Positions 9,191-17,080 of a DNA stretch of 64,000 bases are shown in pieces (the first letter of the stretch is position 1; each line of letters starts with the position of its first letter). The notes beneath the pieces were generated by a model. The model was not told where the DNA came from. It saw only the letters and a program-made list of their open reading frames with translations, and did not search any database. The stretch is taken from the NCBI GenBank assembly GCA_026415975.1, contig JAOAFZ010000001.1, positions 1 to 64,000 on the forward strand, read 5' to 3'. The DNA comes from Patescibacteria group bacterium (GTDB taxonomy: Bacteria; Patescibacteriota; Microgenomatia; UBA1406; GWC2-37-13). Both the position numbers and the translations under genes were made by a program.

Positions 9191-9427
9191 TTAAGGCACA
9201 GGATCAAACCCGCCTTTTGACCAGGGTCCGCACCTCAGAACTCGCCGTAATGCCAGAAAACATCCACGACCCGCTCCGTATTTTTTTACCGCATCTGATG
9301 CATACTCGGAACAGGTCGGCCGGAACCGGCAAGTATCGGTTGGTAGATGCAGCTGTGCAGCCAGACTCCGACGTACCGGTTCGGATGCTTTATACCAGTG
9401 AAGTATTCGGAGAACGATACCTTTCAT
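9191..9427 (-). CDS. yidD: YidD, membrane protein insertion efficiency factor
   Basis: 78 residues. YidD is a small membrane-associated helper of YidC/Sec-dependent insertion. The [19 protein letters not shown] segment and the following [19 protein letters not shown] are the hallmark of the family (pfam DUF37/Haemolytic). A longer frame exists upstream, to 9514, but it would run through the start of divergent trmD. The ATG at 9427 has a TACAAT box ending six bases upstream. It is usually next to rnpA/yidC; here it is not. Confidence 0.93.
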   Translation of the reverse strand: MKGIVLRILHWYKASEPVRRSLAAQLHLPTDTCRFRPTCSEYASDAVKKYGAGRGCFLALRRVLRCGPWSKGGFDPVP

Positions 9428-9433
9428 GGGTAT

Positions 9434-9443
9434 ATTGTAAAAT
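9434..9443. promoter_or_regulatory. overlapping divergent -10 boxes of yidD and trmD
   Basis: TACAAT on the minus strand (9439-9434) is six bases from yidD's ATG. TAAAAT on the plus strand (9438-9443) is six bases from trmD's ATG. The two boxes share two bases, so the two promoters probably exclude each other. Confidence 0.55.
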
Positions 9444-9449
9444 AAGATA

Positions 9450-10277
9450 ATGCAGATTACGATCCTAACACTCTTTCCTGACATGGTGAAACCTTTCTTT
9501 GCGGATAGCATCATAAAGCGGGCTCAGGATAAGGGTCTGGTAAGTGTCAGGGTGGTAAATTTCAGGGATTTTGCCCATGGCAGTCACCGGACGGTTGATC
9601 AGCCACCGTATGGTGGCGGGGCAGGGATGGTGCTGATGGTGGAACCAATTGTTACTGCTCTCCGGAGTCTGAATCTTGGAGGCATCGGACCCTCGGGAGC
9701 GCCAGCTACCTGCGGAATTCCGGGAACCAGAGTACTGCTCACAAGCGTAGCAGGTAGGCGGTATTCTCAGGCAGTTGCACGTGAATACGCCCGTCTGGAC
9801 CACCTTGTTCTAATTGCGGGACATTATGAAGGGGTAGATGACCGGATTTTCGATTATGTCGACGGCGGAGTTTCGATAGGTGATTATGTGATGACCGGAG
9901 GTGAGATTGCCTGTGCGGCCATTGCAGACAGCGTAATCAGGCTGCTACCGGGGGTGTTGTCCAAAGATGGTGCCACCGATGAAGAGAGTTTTTTTACAGT
10001 TACGCTCAAAGAACTCAGAAAGGCGGTGGGGCCCGATGAATATCTTGATGCACTCTCATTTCGCTTCCGGAAAGCCGGTCGCAAAGATGCCGAAGTCCGA
10101 ATTCAACTTCTTGAGTATCCGCATTATACCCGGCCCGAGGAATTTGAGGGAAAGCGTATTCCGCAGATCCTCCTGTCCGGCCATCATCGCAAGATTGCAA
10201 CCTGGCGATTACAGCAAGCATATAAACGGACACGCACTTTCCGTGCCGACCTCCTTGACAAGCTCGCACGTGAGTGA
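9450..10277 (+). CDS. trmD: tRNA (guanine37-N1)-methyltransferase TrmD
   Basis: 275 residues, slightly longer than the usual 230-250. TrmD uses SAM to make m1G37 beside the anticodon, which prevents frameshifting. Visible signatures are the start [17 protein letters not shown], the [16 protein letters not shown] loop, and the trefoil-knot region [21 protein letters not shown] followed by YVMTGGE. The extra length comes from an insertion after MVEPIVTAL and from the C-terminal tail. The gene ends in a plain TGA stop. It stands alone on the plus strand, about 100 bases before sod. Confidence 0.96.
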   Translation: MQITILTLFPDMVKPFFADSIIKRAQDKGLVSVRVVNFRDFAHGSHRTVDQPPYGGGAGMVLMVEPIVTALRSLNLGGIGPSGAPATCGIPGTRVLLTSVAGRRYSQAVAREYARLDHLVLIAGHYEGVDDRIFDYVDGGVSIGDYVMTGGEIACAAIADSVIRLLPGVLSKDGATDEESFFTVTLKELRKAVGPDEYLDALSFRFRKAGRKDAEVRIQLLEYPHYTRPEEFEGKRIPQILLSGHHRKIATWRLQQAYKRTRTFRADLLDKLARE

Positions 10278-10347
10278 TAAAACTAGCTACAGAATGGGAC
10301 ACATGGTGAATCGGTGCGTCCCGTTCAGGATACGGTTACAATTCAAA

Positions 10348-10370
10348 AAAGATTACATATTTTAATCTTT
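10348..10370 (+). promoter_or_regulatory. palindromic operator overlapping the sod -10 box
   Basis: Inverted repeat AAAGATTA - 7 bases - TAATCTTT. The right arm contains TAATCT (10363-10368), which is six bases before the sod ATG and is the likely -10 box. A protein bound here would cover the promoter. The binding factor is unknown; a metal- or redox-sensing regulator is a reasonable guess given the target. Confidence 0.45.
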
Positions 10371-10374
10371 CGTT

Positions 10375-10983
10375 ATGGCATTTGCGGCTGCACAACCTTT
10401 AACCTTCTCTAATCGTATTTATGAATTGAAAGGCATTTCACGCAAGGCTGTTGAAGAACACCTTACGCTCTATCAGGGATATGTGAAGAAGTTTAATGAG
10501 ATCACAGAAAAGCTGGCTGGACTTACCGATACGGATTACGAGGCAGCAAACCAGACTTACTCGTTAATCCGTGAGCTGAAGGTGGAACTCACCTTCGCTT
10601 ACGGAGGCATTGTGAATCACGAAATTTATTTCGGCCATCTGGGCGGGAACGGCGAAGCTCCCACAGGAGAGCTTATGGCTCAGATCAAGAAAGATTTCGG
10701 TTCTTTTGAGAGGTATCGTCAGGATATGAAGGCGACTGCAGTTGCAGCCCGCGGATGGGTTTGGACGGCATGGAATTATCGTGATAAATGCCTCTTTAAC
10801 TATATCGGAGACGCACAGAACACTTTTCCGGTATGGAACTCGGAGCCGATCGTGGCACTGGATACATACGAACATGCCTACTTTATGGACTTCGGTGCAG
10901 CGCGGGCTAAGTACATTGATGCATTTTTTGAGAATATGGACTGGAAAGCCGTAGAACAGAACTTTAGCAGAATTCAACGCTAA
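10375..10983 (+). CDS. sodB: iron/manganese superoxide dismutase
   Basis: 202 residues, usual length. It converts superoxide to oxygen and hydrogen peroxide. All four metal ligands are visible: His29 (EEHLTLYQGY), His82 (NHEIYFGHL), Asp163 and His167 (DTYEHAYFMDFG). The active-site neighbourhood is divergent. The common HH of the KHHxxYV motif is replaced with one residue lost, and the Trp of DVWEHAYY is Thr/Tyr here. This leaves iron versus manganese use open. It lies 14 bases upstream of the ABC transporter genes. Confidence 0.92.
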   Translation: MAFAAAQPLTFSNRIYELKGISRKAVEEHLTLYQGYVKKFNEITEKLAGLTDTDYEAANQTYSLIRELKVELTFAYGGIVNHEIYFGHLGGNGEAPTGELMAQIKKDFGSFERYRQDMKATAVAARGWVWTAWNYRDKCLFNYIGDAQNTFPVWNSEPIVALDTYEHAYFMDFGAARAKYIDAFFENMDWKAVEQNFSRIQR

Positions 10984-10997
10984 CCAAAGACAGTAAT

Positions 10998-11687
10998 ATG
11001 ATACAACTCACCAATATCACCAAAGAATTCGGTCAGAAACTCGCGGTCAGGGATGTGTCGTTTACCGCAGGTACGGGCGAGATTATCGGTTTTCTTGGTC
11101 CGAATGGGGCCGGGAAAACCACAACAATGCGACTCCTGCTCGGGATCCTTACACCGACACGGGGTTCGGTAAAAGTTCTGGGACGGAACCCCGGCGAAAA
11201 CAGGGTTGGAGTAGTCCGTGATACCGGATATTTACCGGAAAATAATCCGCTGTATCCCGAAATGAAGGTGCGTGAATATCTCGGATTTATTGCAGGCGTA
11301 CGAAGAAAACCCATTCCAGAAGATCTTGCCGCAAATGTGGGTATTGATGATGTTCTGGATGTCAGGATAGAGGAACTATCGCGTGGATACAAGCAGCGTG
11401 TCGGACTCGCGGCAGCTCTCATCGGAGACCCGAAGCTGATAATCCTTGATGAACCGACTTCCGGTCTGGACCCGATTGAGCAGGATCGCATTAAAAATCT
11501 GATCCGCACAGTGGCAAAAGATAAGACCGTGATCTTTTCGACACACATTCTCTCGGAAGTAGAGGATATCGCGTCACGGTTAATCATAATTAACCGCGGG
11601 GAAATTGTGTACGACGGTAAAAAACCTGCCGGAAAGGGTTCTGTCGAAAAACTATTTAAACAGTTGGTGAGGAAAGAAAAGAAATGA
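10998..11687 (+). CDS. ABC transporter ATP-binding subunit, GldA-like
   Basis: 229 residues. Walker A GPNGAGKTT is near residue 35, the signature ELSRGYKQRVGLAAAL is in the second half, and Walker B LIILDEPTSGLDP and the switch His of STHIL follow. This is the ATPase of an ABC-2 type system. It overlaps the next gene by four bases (ATGA) and forms a three-gene set with the permease and a GldG-like auxiliary protein. In gliding bacteroidetes such sets serve gliding; elsewhere they are uncharacterised exporters, so the name indicates family only. Confidence 0.92.
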   Translation: MIQLTNITKEFGQKLAVRDVSFTAGTGEIIGFLGPNGAGKTTTMRLLLGILTPTRGSVKVLGRNPGENRVGVVRDTGYLPENNPLYPEMKVREYLGFIAGVRRKPIPEDLAANVGIDDVLDVRIEELSRGYKQRVGLAAALIGDPKLIILDEPTSGLDPIEQDRIKNLIRTVAKDKTVIFSTHILSEVEDIASRLIIINRGEIVYDGKKPAGKGSVEKLFKQLVRKEKK

Positions 11688-12385
11688 AAGCACTCTATTT
11701 TAAGGAACTTGGTTACTATCTGAAAAACCCGATCGGTTATATAGTAGTGGTACTTTTTGCTGTGTTTGCAAATTTTCTTTTCCTGAAAGATATCTTTGCG
11801 ATAGGTTCTGCCAGTATGCGCCCCTTTTTTGACATGCTGCCATGGCTGTTTATGATTTTTATACCTGCGGTCGCAATGCGGGTGTTCGCAGAAGAACGCC
11901 GTTCGAATACCCTTGAGACCTTGCTTACCCTTCCCGTTTCTGAGACGCAGATTGTTCTTGCAAAATTCTTCGGAGTAGTCACCATAGTAGTACTGGGCCT
12001 TTCATTGACGCTTGGAATCCCGATACTCCTGACAGTTTTGTCAGGGATGGCTATTCAAGAAGTGATGGTGGGCTACCTAGGAGCTCTCCTTCTTGCTTCA
12101 CTCTTTGCCGCAATTTCAATTCTGTTCTCGTCACTTACCAAAAACCAGGTAGTGGCATTCCTCTCGGCAGCTCTGGTTTTATTCTTTCTTGTCCTGTTGA
12201 ACAGTGATTTTACCTCGAATGTAATACCTCGCGAGCTATTGAACCTACTATCTCCGCTGGCCCCGGTTACCCAGTACGACAGCTTTGTTAAAGGCCTGAT
12301 CGACCTCCGTGCTGTTGTGTACATGCTCAGCTTCACCGCACTCTTTATCGGATTAACAGTTATTGATCTGGAAAAGCGCTCCTGA
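11684..12385 (+). CDS. ABC-2 type permease, GldF-like
   Basis: 233 residues with six hydrophobic segments. The N-terminal ALYFKELGYYLKNPIGYI and the cytoplasmic FAEERRSNTLETLLTLPVSE are standard for GldF/NosY-like permeases. The latter is the coupling-helix region that meets the ATPase. The ATG overlaps the stop of the ATPase gene. Substrate unknown. Confidence 0.9.
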   Translation: MKALYFKELGYYLKNPIGYIVVVLFAVFANFLFLKDIFAIGSASMRPFFDMLPWLFMIFIPAVAMRVFAEERRSNTLETLLTLPVSETQIVLAKFFGVVTIVVLGLSLTLGIPILLTVLSGMAIQEVMVGYLGALLLASLFAAISILFSSLTKNQVVAFLSAALVLFFLVLLNSDFTSNVIPRELLNLLSPLAPVTQYDSFVKGLIDLRAVVYMLSFTALFIGLTVIDLEKRS

Positions 12386-12390
12386 TGCGC

Positions 12391-12396
12391 TATAGT
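12391..12396 (+). promoter_or_regulatory. possible internal -10 box before the gldG-like gene
   Basis: TATAGT, four bases before the ATG at 12401 and just after the permease stop. It may give an additional internal start. Confidence 0.3.
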
Positions 12397-12400
12397 CATC

Positions 12401-14041
12401 ATGTCAGACTCACCCGGAAAACAGGAATTAAACAATCGTGCAACAGCTGCTTCTTCAGCACCGCGCAAAAAGCGAAGGTTTAAACTGCCGCCGTTACCGA
12501 AACTTTCGCTGACGAAATTGTTCGGATTGGCGAGGTATAACAAGCCTTATATATTCGCAATCGCTGCTGTGGCAGTTCTTGCTCTGAATATATTGATTAC
12601 CCCCTTTGCGATTCGTATCGATTTATCCAGGAATCGTGCAAATACACTCTCCGAAGGTTCCCAAAAGCTGGTTCGGGCACTGAAAAAACCTGTTACCATA
12701 ACCTTTTTTGTTTCGGATGATATTCCCACTCAGTTATTGCCGCTCAGGCAGGAAGTAAGTGACCTCCTTGCAGAGTATCGCCGGGTATCCTGGGGAAAAG
12801 TGGATATACGGGTACTCAATCCCAAGACGGACGATGACGCCCGGGAGGAGGCTGCTCAGCAGGGAATTCAGGAATTCCGCTTCTCCCAGATACAACAGGA
12901 TAAGTTTAATGTGTCAACCGGGTACTTTGCCCTGCTGGTTAGCTATGACCAGCAAAAACGACCAATTCTTAATCTAAACGATACGGCAAACCTTGAATAC
13001 AATATTACCTCAGCAATATACTCGGTAACCCGAGACCAGACGCCAAAAATAGCTATCCTCGGCGGAGAACCGAGGTTTGGCGGATTTGGACAGCAGAGTG
13101 ATCCCCTGACTCAGATTCGCCAGATTCTCCAGCAGGAATACACTCTGGAGCCTCTGAGCCTTACCGAGCCGCAGACTGAGCCTCCTGTGGAAGGAGTGCC
13201 TACTCCAACGCCGGTAGCCAAGTCAATTGACAGTGGTATAAAAACCATCGTGCTGCTTCCATCAAGAAACCCTGCGGGGTATTCTGATGTGGAGATCGAG
13301 CAACTCTCCGACTACCTGAACCGGAAGGGAAAGATTATCGCGCTCTTCGACGGAATGGGAGTGAATCAGCAGATTCTTGCAACCGAGTCAGGTTCTCTTG
13401 ATTTAGCGAACTTTGCCAAGAACTATGGAATCCAGGTGAGGCCTGACCTAGTGCTCTCCGAGTCTGCGGAAGTGGTAAACTTCGGGGGCGATGTGCAACA
13501 GTTCTTCGTTCCCTACCCATTCTGGATCCGGACCGCCGCATTCACCGGGGACTCCGGGCTTTTCTCGAATGTGGGGTATCTGAACTTTCCCTGGACATCC
13601 TCTCTCAAGGTTACAGAGACGCCAGGTATCAATACCAGGGTACTTGTACGGACTGAAACCGGCTCCTGGGTTCAGGAGGGAACGTTTACGCTTGATCCAC
13701 AAGCAGTGCTTCAGCAACGTCCGCAGAATACCGGTCAGTATGATCTGATTGCAGAGGCGGTGATAAAAGATAAAGGTACGTTGATGGTGATTCCCTCGAG
13801 CCGGTTTATTAATCCGCAATTTCTATCCAGAGAAAGCGGCAACTTGAATTTCTTTCTGAACGTTCTGAGTAACTACGCATCTGACGGTGTATTAAGTGGT
13901 ATACGCTCACGGGCGATCCAGTCATATCCGCTTCCGAATCTACCGGACGCTCAGAAAGATCTGGTAAAATACCTCGCGATGCTTGCTTTGCCGGTACTTG
14001 TAGGAGCGGGAGGAGCATTTTACCTAATCAGACGGAAATAA
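12401..14041 (+). CDS. GldG-like ABC transporter auxiliary protein
   Basis: 546 residues. A short cytoplasmic region rich in Lys/Arg is followed by a membrane helix at about 47-67. The large extracytoplasmic region begins RIDLSRNRANTLSEGSQKLVRALKKP, typical of the ABC_transp_aux/GldG family, and a final membrane helix sits at the C-terminus (LALPVLVGAGGAFYLI). A Pro/Thr-rich loop lies near residues 255-270. It completes the ATPase-permease-auxiliary set. The family is often called 'uncharacterised ABC-type transport system involved in gliding'; motility is not implied here. Confidence 0.88.
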   Translation: MSDSPGKQELNNRATAASSAPRKKRRFKLPPLPKLSLTKLFGLARYNKPYIFAIAAVAVLALNILITPFAIRIDLSRNRANTLSEGSQKLVRALKKPVTITFFVSDDIPTQLLPLRQEVSDLLAEYRRVSWGKVDIRVLNPKTDDDAREEAAQQGIQEFRFSQIQQDKFNVSTGYFALLVSYDQQKRPILNLNDTANLEYNITSAIYSVTRDQTPKIAILGGEPRFGGFGQQSDPLTQIRQILQQEYTLEPLSLTEPQTEPPVEGVPTPTPVAKSIDSGIKTIVLLPSRNPAGYSDVEIEQLSDYLNRKGKIIALFDGMGVNQQILATESGSLDLANFAKNYGIQVRPDLVLSESAEVVNFGGDVQQFFVPYPFWIRTAAFTGDSGLFSNVGYLNFPWTSSLKVTETPGINTRVLVRTETGSWVQEGTFTLDPQAVLQQRPQNTGQYDLIAEAVIKDKGTLMVIPSSRFINPQFLSRESGNLNFFLNVLSNYASDGVLSGIRSRAIQSYPLPNLPDAQKDLVKYLAMLALPVLVGAGGAFYLIRRK

Positions 14042-14048
14042 CAGATTC

Positions 14049-15479
14049 ATGATTCGCACCCGCATCGCCCCATCCCCAACCGGAGACGATATCCATATCG
14101 GCAACTTGTACACTGCCCTCATCAACTGGGCCTGGGCCAAAAAGCACAATGGCCGGTTCGTGGTTCGTATCGAAGATACAGATCGAACCCGTTATGTCGA
14201 GGGAGCCGAACAGAAAATTCTTGAATCCCTTGCCAGCTACGGCCTCAAGAACGATGAAGGTCCTGACGTTGGCGGTCCCTACGCACCTTACCGGCAAAGC
14301 GAGCGACTGGAGCTCTACAAGAGGCACGCCCTTGAGCTGGTCGAAAAAGGCAAAGCGTATTTCTCTTTTGCGACAAAATCAGAACTCGACGATCTTAAAA
14401 AACGGGCTGATACAAAGCTGATTTACCGGCAATTGCTCCGTGATGAATCTCGGGCTGCATTTACGATTGAGGATGCCAACACCCGAATTGCAGCAATGGG
14501 AGAGGGTGCTGAGTACACTATTCGATTATTGGTACCTGCCAATGTGAACATCACCTTCCATGACCTTATCCGCGGCGATATTACCATCAGCACCGACCAG
14601 ATCGACGATCAAGTACTCTTAAAAAGCGACGGCTTTCCCACCTACCATCTTGCCGTTGTTGTAGACGACGTGGCAATGCGAATTAGCCACGTAATTCGCG
14701 CTGAGGAGTGGATTGCCTCTACCCCCAAGCACGTCATGCTCTACGACGCCTTTGGCTGGGAGAAGCCTGTTTTCTGCCACGTTCCGATCCTCCGTAATCC
14801 CGACAAATCCAAGCTCTCGAAGCGAAAAAACCCTGTCTGGGCAGGCTGGTACCTCGAGAATGGGTATCTCCCCGAGGCTATGCTTAACTACCTCTCGCTC
14901 ATGGGCTGGAGTCACCCGGATCAGATCGAAGTCTTTGATCTGGCTGAATTCGTCAAGCAATTCGAGCTGAACGACCTTAGTGCCGTTGGCCCTGTCTTCG
15001 ACCCGAAGAAACTCGAATGGATGAATGGCATGTGGATCCGGAAGATCAGACCCGATGACCTTGCACAGCGACTAGTGAAATTTTACAAAGGCAGGTACGA
15101 TATTGAGTTCGTGCGCAAGACCGTCCCGCTCGTCCAGGAACGCATGCGGACACTTATGGAATATGCACCGTACGTAGAGTTCTTCTTTACCGCCCCTACC
15201 TCCATCCCAACCGAGTTCGAACTCGACATTGCCGGATTTGCCGATATCCTCCAAAAGGTCGCCGTCCGGCTCGAAGCGATCCCAGAAGACATGTGGAAAG
15301 CCGAAAAGATCGGCGAAGAGATGCAGGCTTTATGCGCCGACCTCGAGATGAAGCCGGGCAAGTTCTTTCAGATGCTGCGCGTAGTGATTACCGGAAAGAA
15401 GGTGAGTCCACCGTTAAATGAAAGTATGGAGCTTCTTGGAAAGAAAGAATGCGTTCAGCGAGTTTCCAGGCGAAAGTAG
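14049..15479 (+). CDS. gltX: glutamyl-tRNA synthetase (possibly non-discriminating)
   Basis: 476 residues. It charges tRNA-Glu, and in bacteria lacking GlnRS also tRNA-Gln. The class I motif HIGN (16-19) in PSPTGDDIHIGNLYTAL and the KLSKRKN version of KMSKS are present, as is the VVRIEDTDRTRYVEGAE segment of GluRS. The C-terminal anticodon-binding domain is complete. The gene is seven bases after the gldG-like stop and may be co-transcribed with the transporter genes. Whether it also serves tRNA-Gln cannot be seen from this window. Confidence 0.96.
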   Translation: MIRTRIAPSPTGDDIHIGNLYTALINWAWAKKHNGRFVVRIEDTDRTRYVEGAEQKILESLASYGLKNDEGPDVGGPYAPYRQSERLELYKRHALELVEKGKAYFSFATKSELDDLKKRADTKLIYRQLLRDESRAAFTIEDANTRIAAMGEGAEYTIRLLVPANVNITFHDLIRGDITISTDQIDDQVLLKSDGFPTYHLAVVVDDVAMRISHVIRAEEWIASTPKHVMLYDAFGWEKPVFCHVPILRNPDKSKLSKRKNPVWAGWYLENGYLPEAMLNYLSLMGWSHPDQIEVFDLAEFVKQFELNDLSAVGPVFDPKKLEWMNGMWIRKIRPDDLAQRLVKFYKGRYDIEFVRKTVPLVQERMRTLMEYAPYVEFFFTAPTSIPTEFELDIAGFADILQKVAVRLEAIPEDMWKAEKIGEEMQALCADLEMKPGKFFQMLRVVITGKKVSPPLNESMELLGKKECVQRVSRRK

Positions 15480-15503
15480 GATTCCCAGGTTATCTTTCTT
15501 GTG

Positions 15504-16424
15504 CTAAAGAAATGCCTCGGGAAGCTGTAGACATTTTTCTGCCGGATCACACGTATTCAGAATCTCAAGCTGATTATTCTTCGGGTAGAATCGCCATAGC
15601 CCGGTTGGTACCCCTAAAGAGAGTCCCAAAATATCCAGTTCTTCACCGTTCCAGCGGAATAATGCGGGTGCAAGATCATATGGTTTCCCTGGGGGTGAAG
15701 CCAGGCTCTGCCGGCCGAGGACTCCATTAATCGCTAGATTATACTCGATTTGTCCGGTCACCGACTTTACACGAAATGTAACCGGATATCCTGCCCCGAT
15801 ACCGAGTGAAGAAGCCATAGAGTAAGCTATCCACATTCCATCAGGGGAAAATGCGATCTCCGTAATACATTCTGGTGCGTCCAGAATGTTCTTAACAGCC
15901 CGGGTGGTAAAGTTGAAGATCATTATTTGATTCCGGCCATCACGAAAGGTAACATACGCAACCTCTGACCCGTCGACGCGATACGATGGATTACCTATAA
16001 AACTGTTACAGGGTAAGGTAAACGAGCTAGAATTGAATACAGGACTGGCGGCTTCTGTTGCGGTAAGGTCTTGAGTCCACCCTTCCAGGAGGGATACGAC
16101 CCGAACCACACCATCTTTGGCATAAGTAACAGAACTACCATCCGGGGCGAATACGTAATCTATCACGCCTCCGGAAGAAAATTCATTTTCCAATTGTTCC
16201 CGTTTGAGTGCCGGCGCGATTGCGGGGCTCGGCTCCACGGGTGTTATACCGGGTGTGGGAAGCGTGCCTAGCAGAGATGATTTTTCAGAAGTATATAGCG
16301 ATATGAGAGCAAGAACAACCACAGTGACAATTAAAACAGGAACAATAGTCTTCCAGGCGGTGAAATGACTTTCCGCGGACCGTCCCGTATCATGGTCATT
16401 TCCCCGAGATGGTGTAATGGTCAT
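15504..16424 (-). CDS. membrane-anchored TolB-like beta-propeller protein
   Basis: 306 residues. A hydrophilic N-terminus, one membrane helix (about 26-45) and a Pro-rich spacer (TLPTPGITPVEPSPAIAP) are followed by an exterior domain with WD40-like repeats of the TolB/PD40 type, such as YVFAPDGSSVTYAKDG and IAFSPDGMWIAYSM. At most four or five blades can be counted, so the propeller may be incomplete. It follows the four-helix membrane protein by three bases and is likely in one transcript with it. Its role at the cell surface is unknown. Confidence 0.75.
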   Translation of the reverse strand: MTITPSRGNDHDTGRSAESHFTAWKTIVPVLIVTVVVLALISLYTSEKSSLLGTLPTPGITPVEPSPAIAPALKREQLENEFSSGGVIDYVFAPDGSSVTYAKDGVVRVVSLLEGWTQDLTATEAASPVFNSSSFTLPCNSFIGNPSYRVDGSEVAYVTFRDGRNQIMIFNFTTRAVKNILDAPECITEIAFSPDGMWIAYSMASSLGIGAGYPVTFRVKSVTGQIEYNLAINGVLGRQSLASPPGKPYDLAPALFRWNGEELDILGLSLGVPTGLWRFYPKNNQLEILNTCDPAEKCLQLPEAFL

Positions 16425-16427
16425 GCA

Positions 16428-16883
16428 TTAGCTTCTACCGTGTTTCCGGTTTTTAGAATGCGAAGAGTGCGAAGGTCTCTCAAGGATTTTATATTTATCA
16501 GCCAGCCAGGGAACAATTATAACAACAGACATAGACACTGCGTATGCTACACTCACCGCAATTACCCGGAAGGCGGCATCATAAAATCCTGAAAGAACAA
16601 AAAGGGTGATTACCGTGGGCACGGTAAGACCCATCATGGTAAAGATATCCCGCGCAAACCGGCCGGCCTGCTGATACAGGAGGTAATAGACAATAGCGCC
16701 AACGATTGCCATCGACATTGCACTGAGTGTGACGGCACCGACTGAAGTCTCCGGATAGTATTGACCGGCAATACTTTGCGTTACGATACCAAGGAAATTT
16801 CCGACAGAAGTAGCAATAAAACCCGCGACAATTCCGACCTGAAGAGTTTTTGAAAGGTTGGGTAGGGGTGGATTATTGGCCAT
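16428..16883 (-). CDS. four-helix membrane protein of unknown function
   Basis: 151 residues with four hydrophobic segments and a basic, His/Ser-rich C-terminal tail. No family is recognised. A TATAGT box ends six bases before the ATG at 16883, which fixes the start. It is divergent from the large FecR-domain gene and first in a two-gene unit with the TolB-like protein. Confidence 0.75.
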   Translation of the reverse strand: MANNPPLPNLSKTLQVGIVAGFIATSVGNFLGIVTQSIAGQYYPETSVGAVTLSAMSMAIVGAIVYYLLYQQAGRFARDIFTMMGLTVPTVITLFVLSGFYDAAFRVIAVSVAYAVSMSVVIIVPWLADKYKILERPSHSSHSKNRKHGRS

Positions 16884-16889
16884 GCATTC

Positions 16890-16895
16890 ACTATA
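16890..16895 (-). promoter_or_regulatory. -10 box of the four-helix membrane protein
   Basis: TATAGT on the minus strand, six bases before the ATG at 16883. Confidence 0.55.
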
Positions 16896-17043
16896 ACATA
16901 AAGCATGATCGAGCTGTCAAGACACAAAAACTTCTGGAATTTCGATAAGGAACGTGTACACTACTATAATATACACATTATTTATGTACGCACAACAACT
17001 TTGATAACCAATTCAATTCTTTTCATGGGAATCAAGTTAGAGT

Positions 17044-17063
17044 AGAATGTATTTGCACATTCT
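17044..17063 (+). promoter_or_regulatory. inverted repeat upstream of the FecR-domain gene
   Basis: AGAATG - 8 bases - CATTCT, ending six bases before the -10 box. It occupies the place of a -35 element, for which I see no good match. It is a candidate activator or repressor site. Confidence 0.35.
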
Positions 17064-17068
17064 AAGGT

Positions 17069-17074
17069 TACTAT
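17069..17074 (+). promoter_or_regulatory. -10 box of the FecR-domain gene
   Basis: TACTAT, six bases before the ATG at 17081. Confidence 0.55.
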
Positions 17075-17080
17075 GGTGTC

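Noticed and set aside
9428-9514. Longer YidD with 29 extra N-terminal residues
   Set aside because: It would run through the divergent trmD start, and the ATG at 9427 has a well-placed -10 box and gives the normal family N-terminus.
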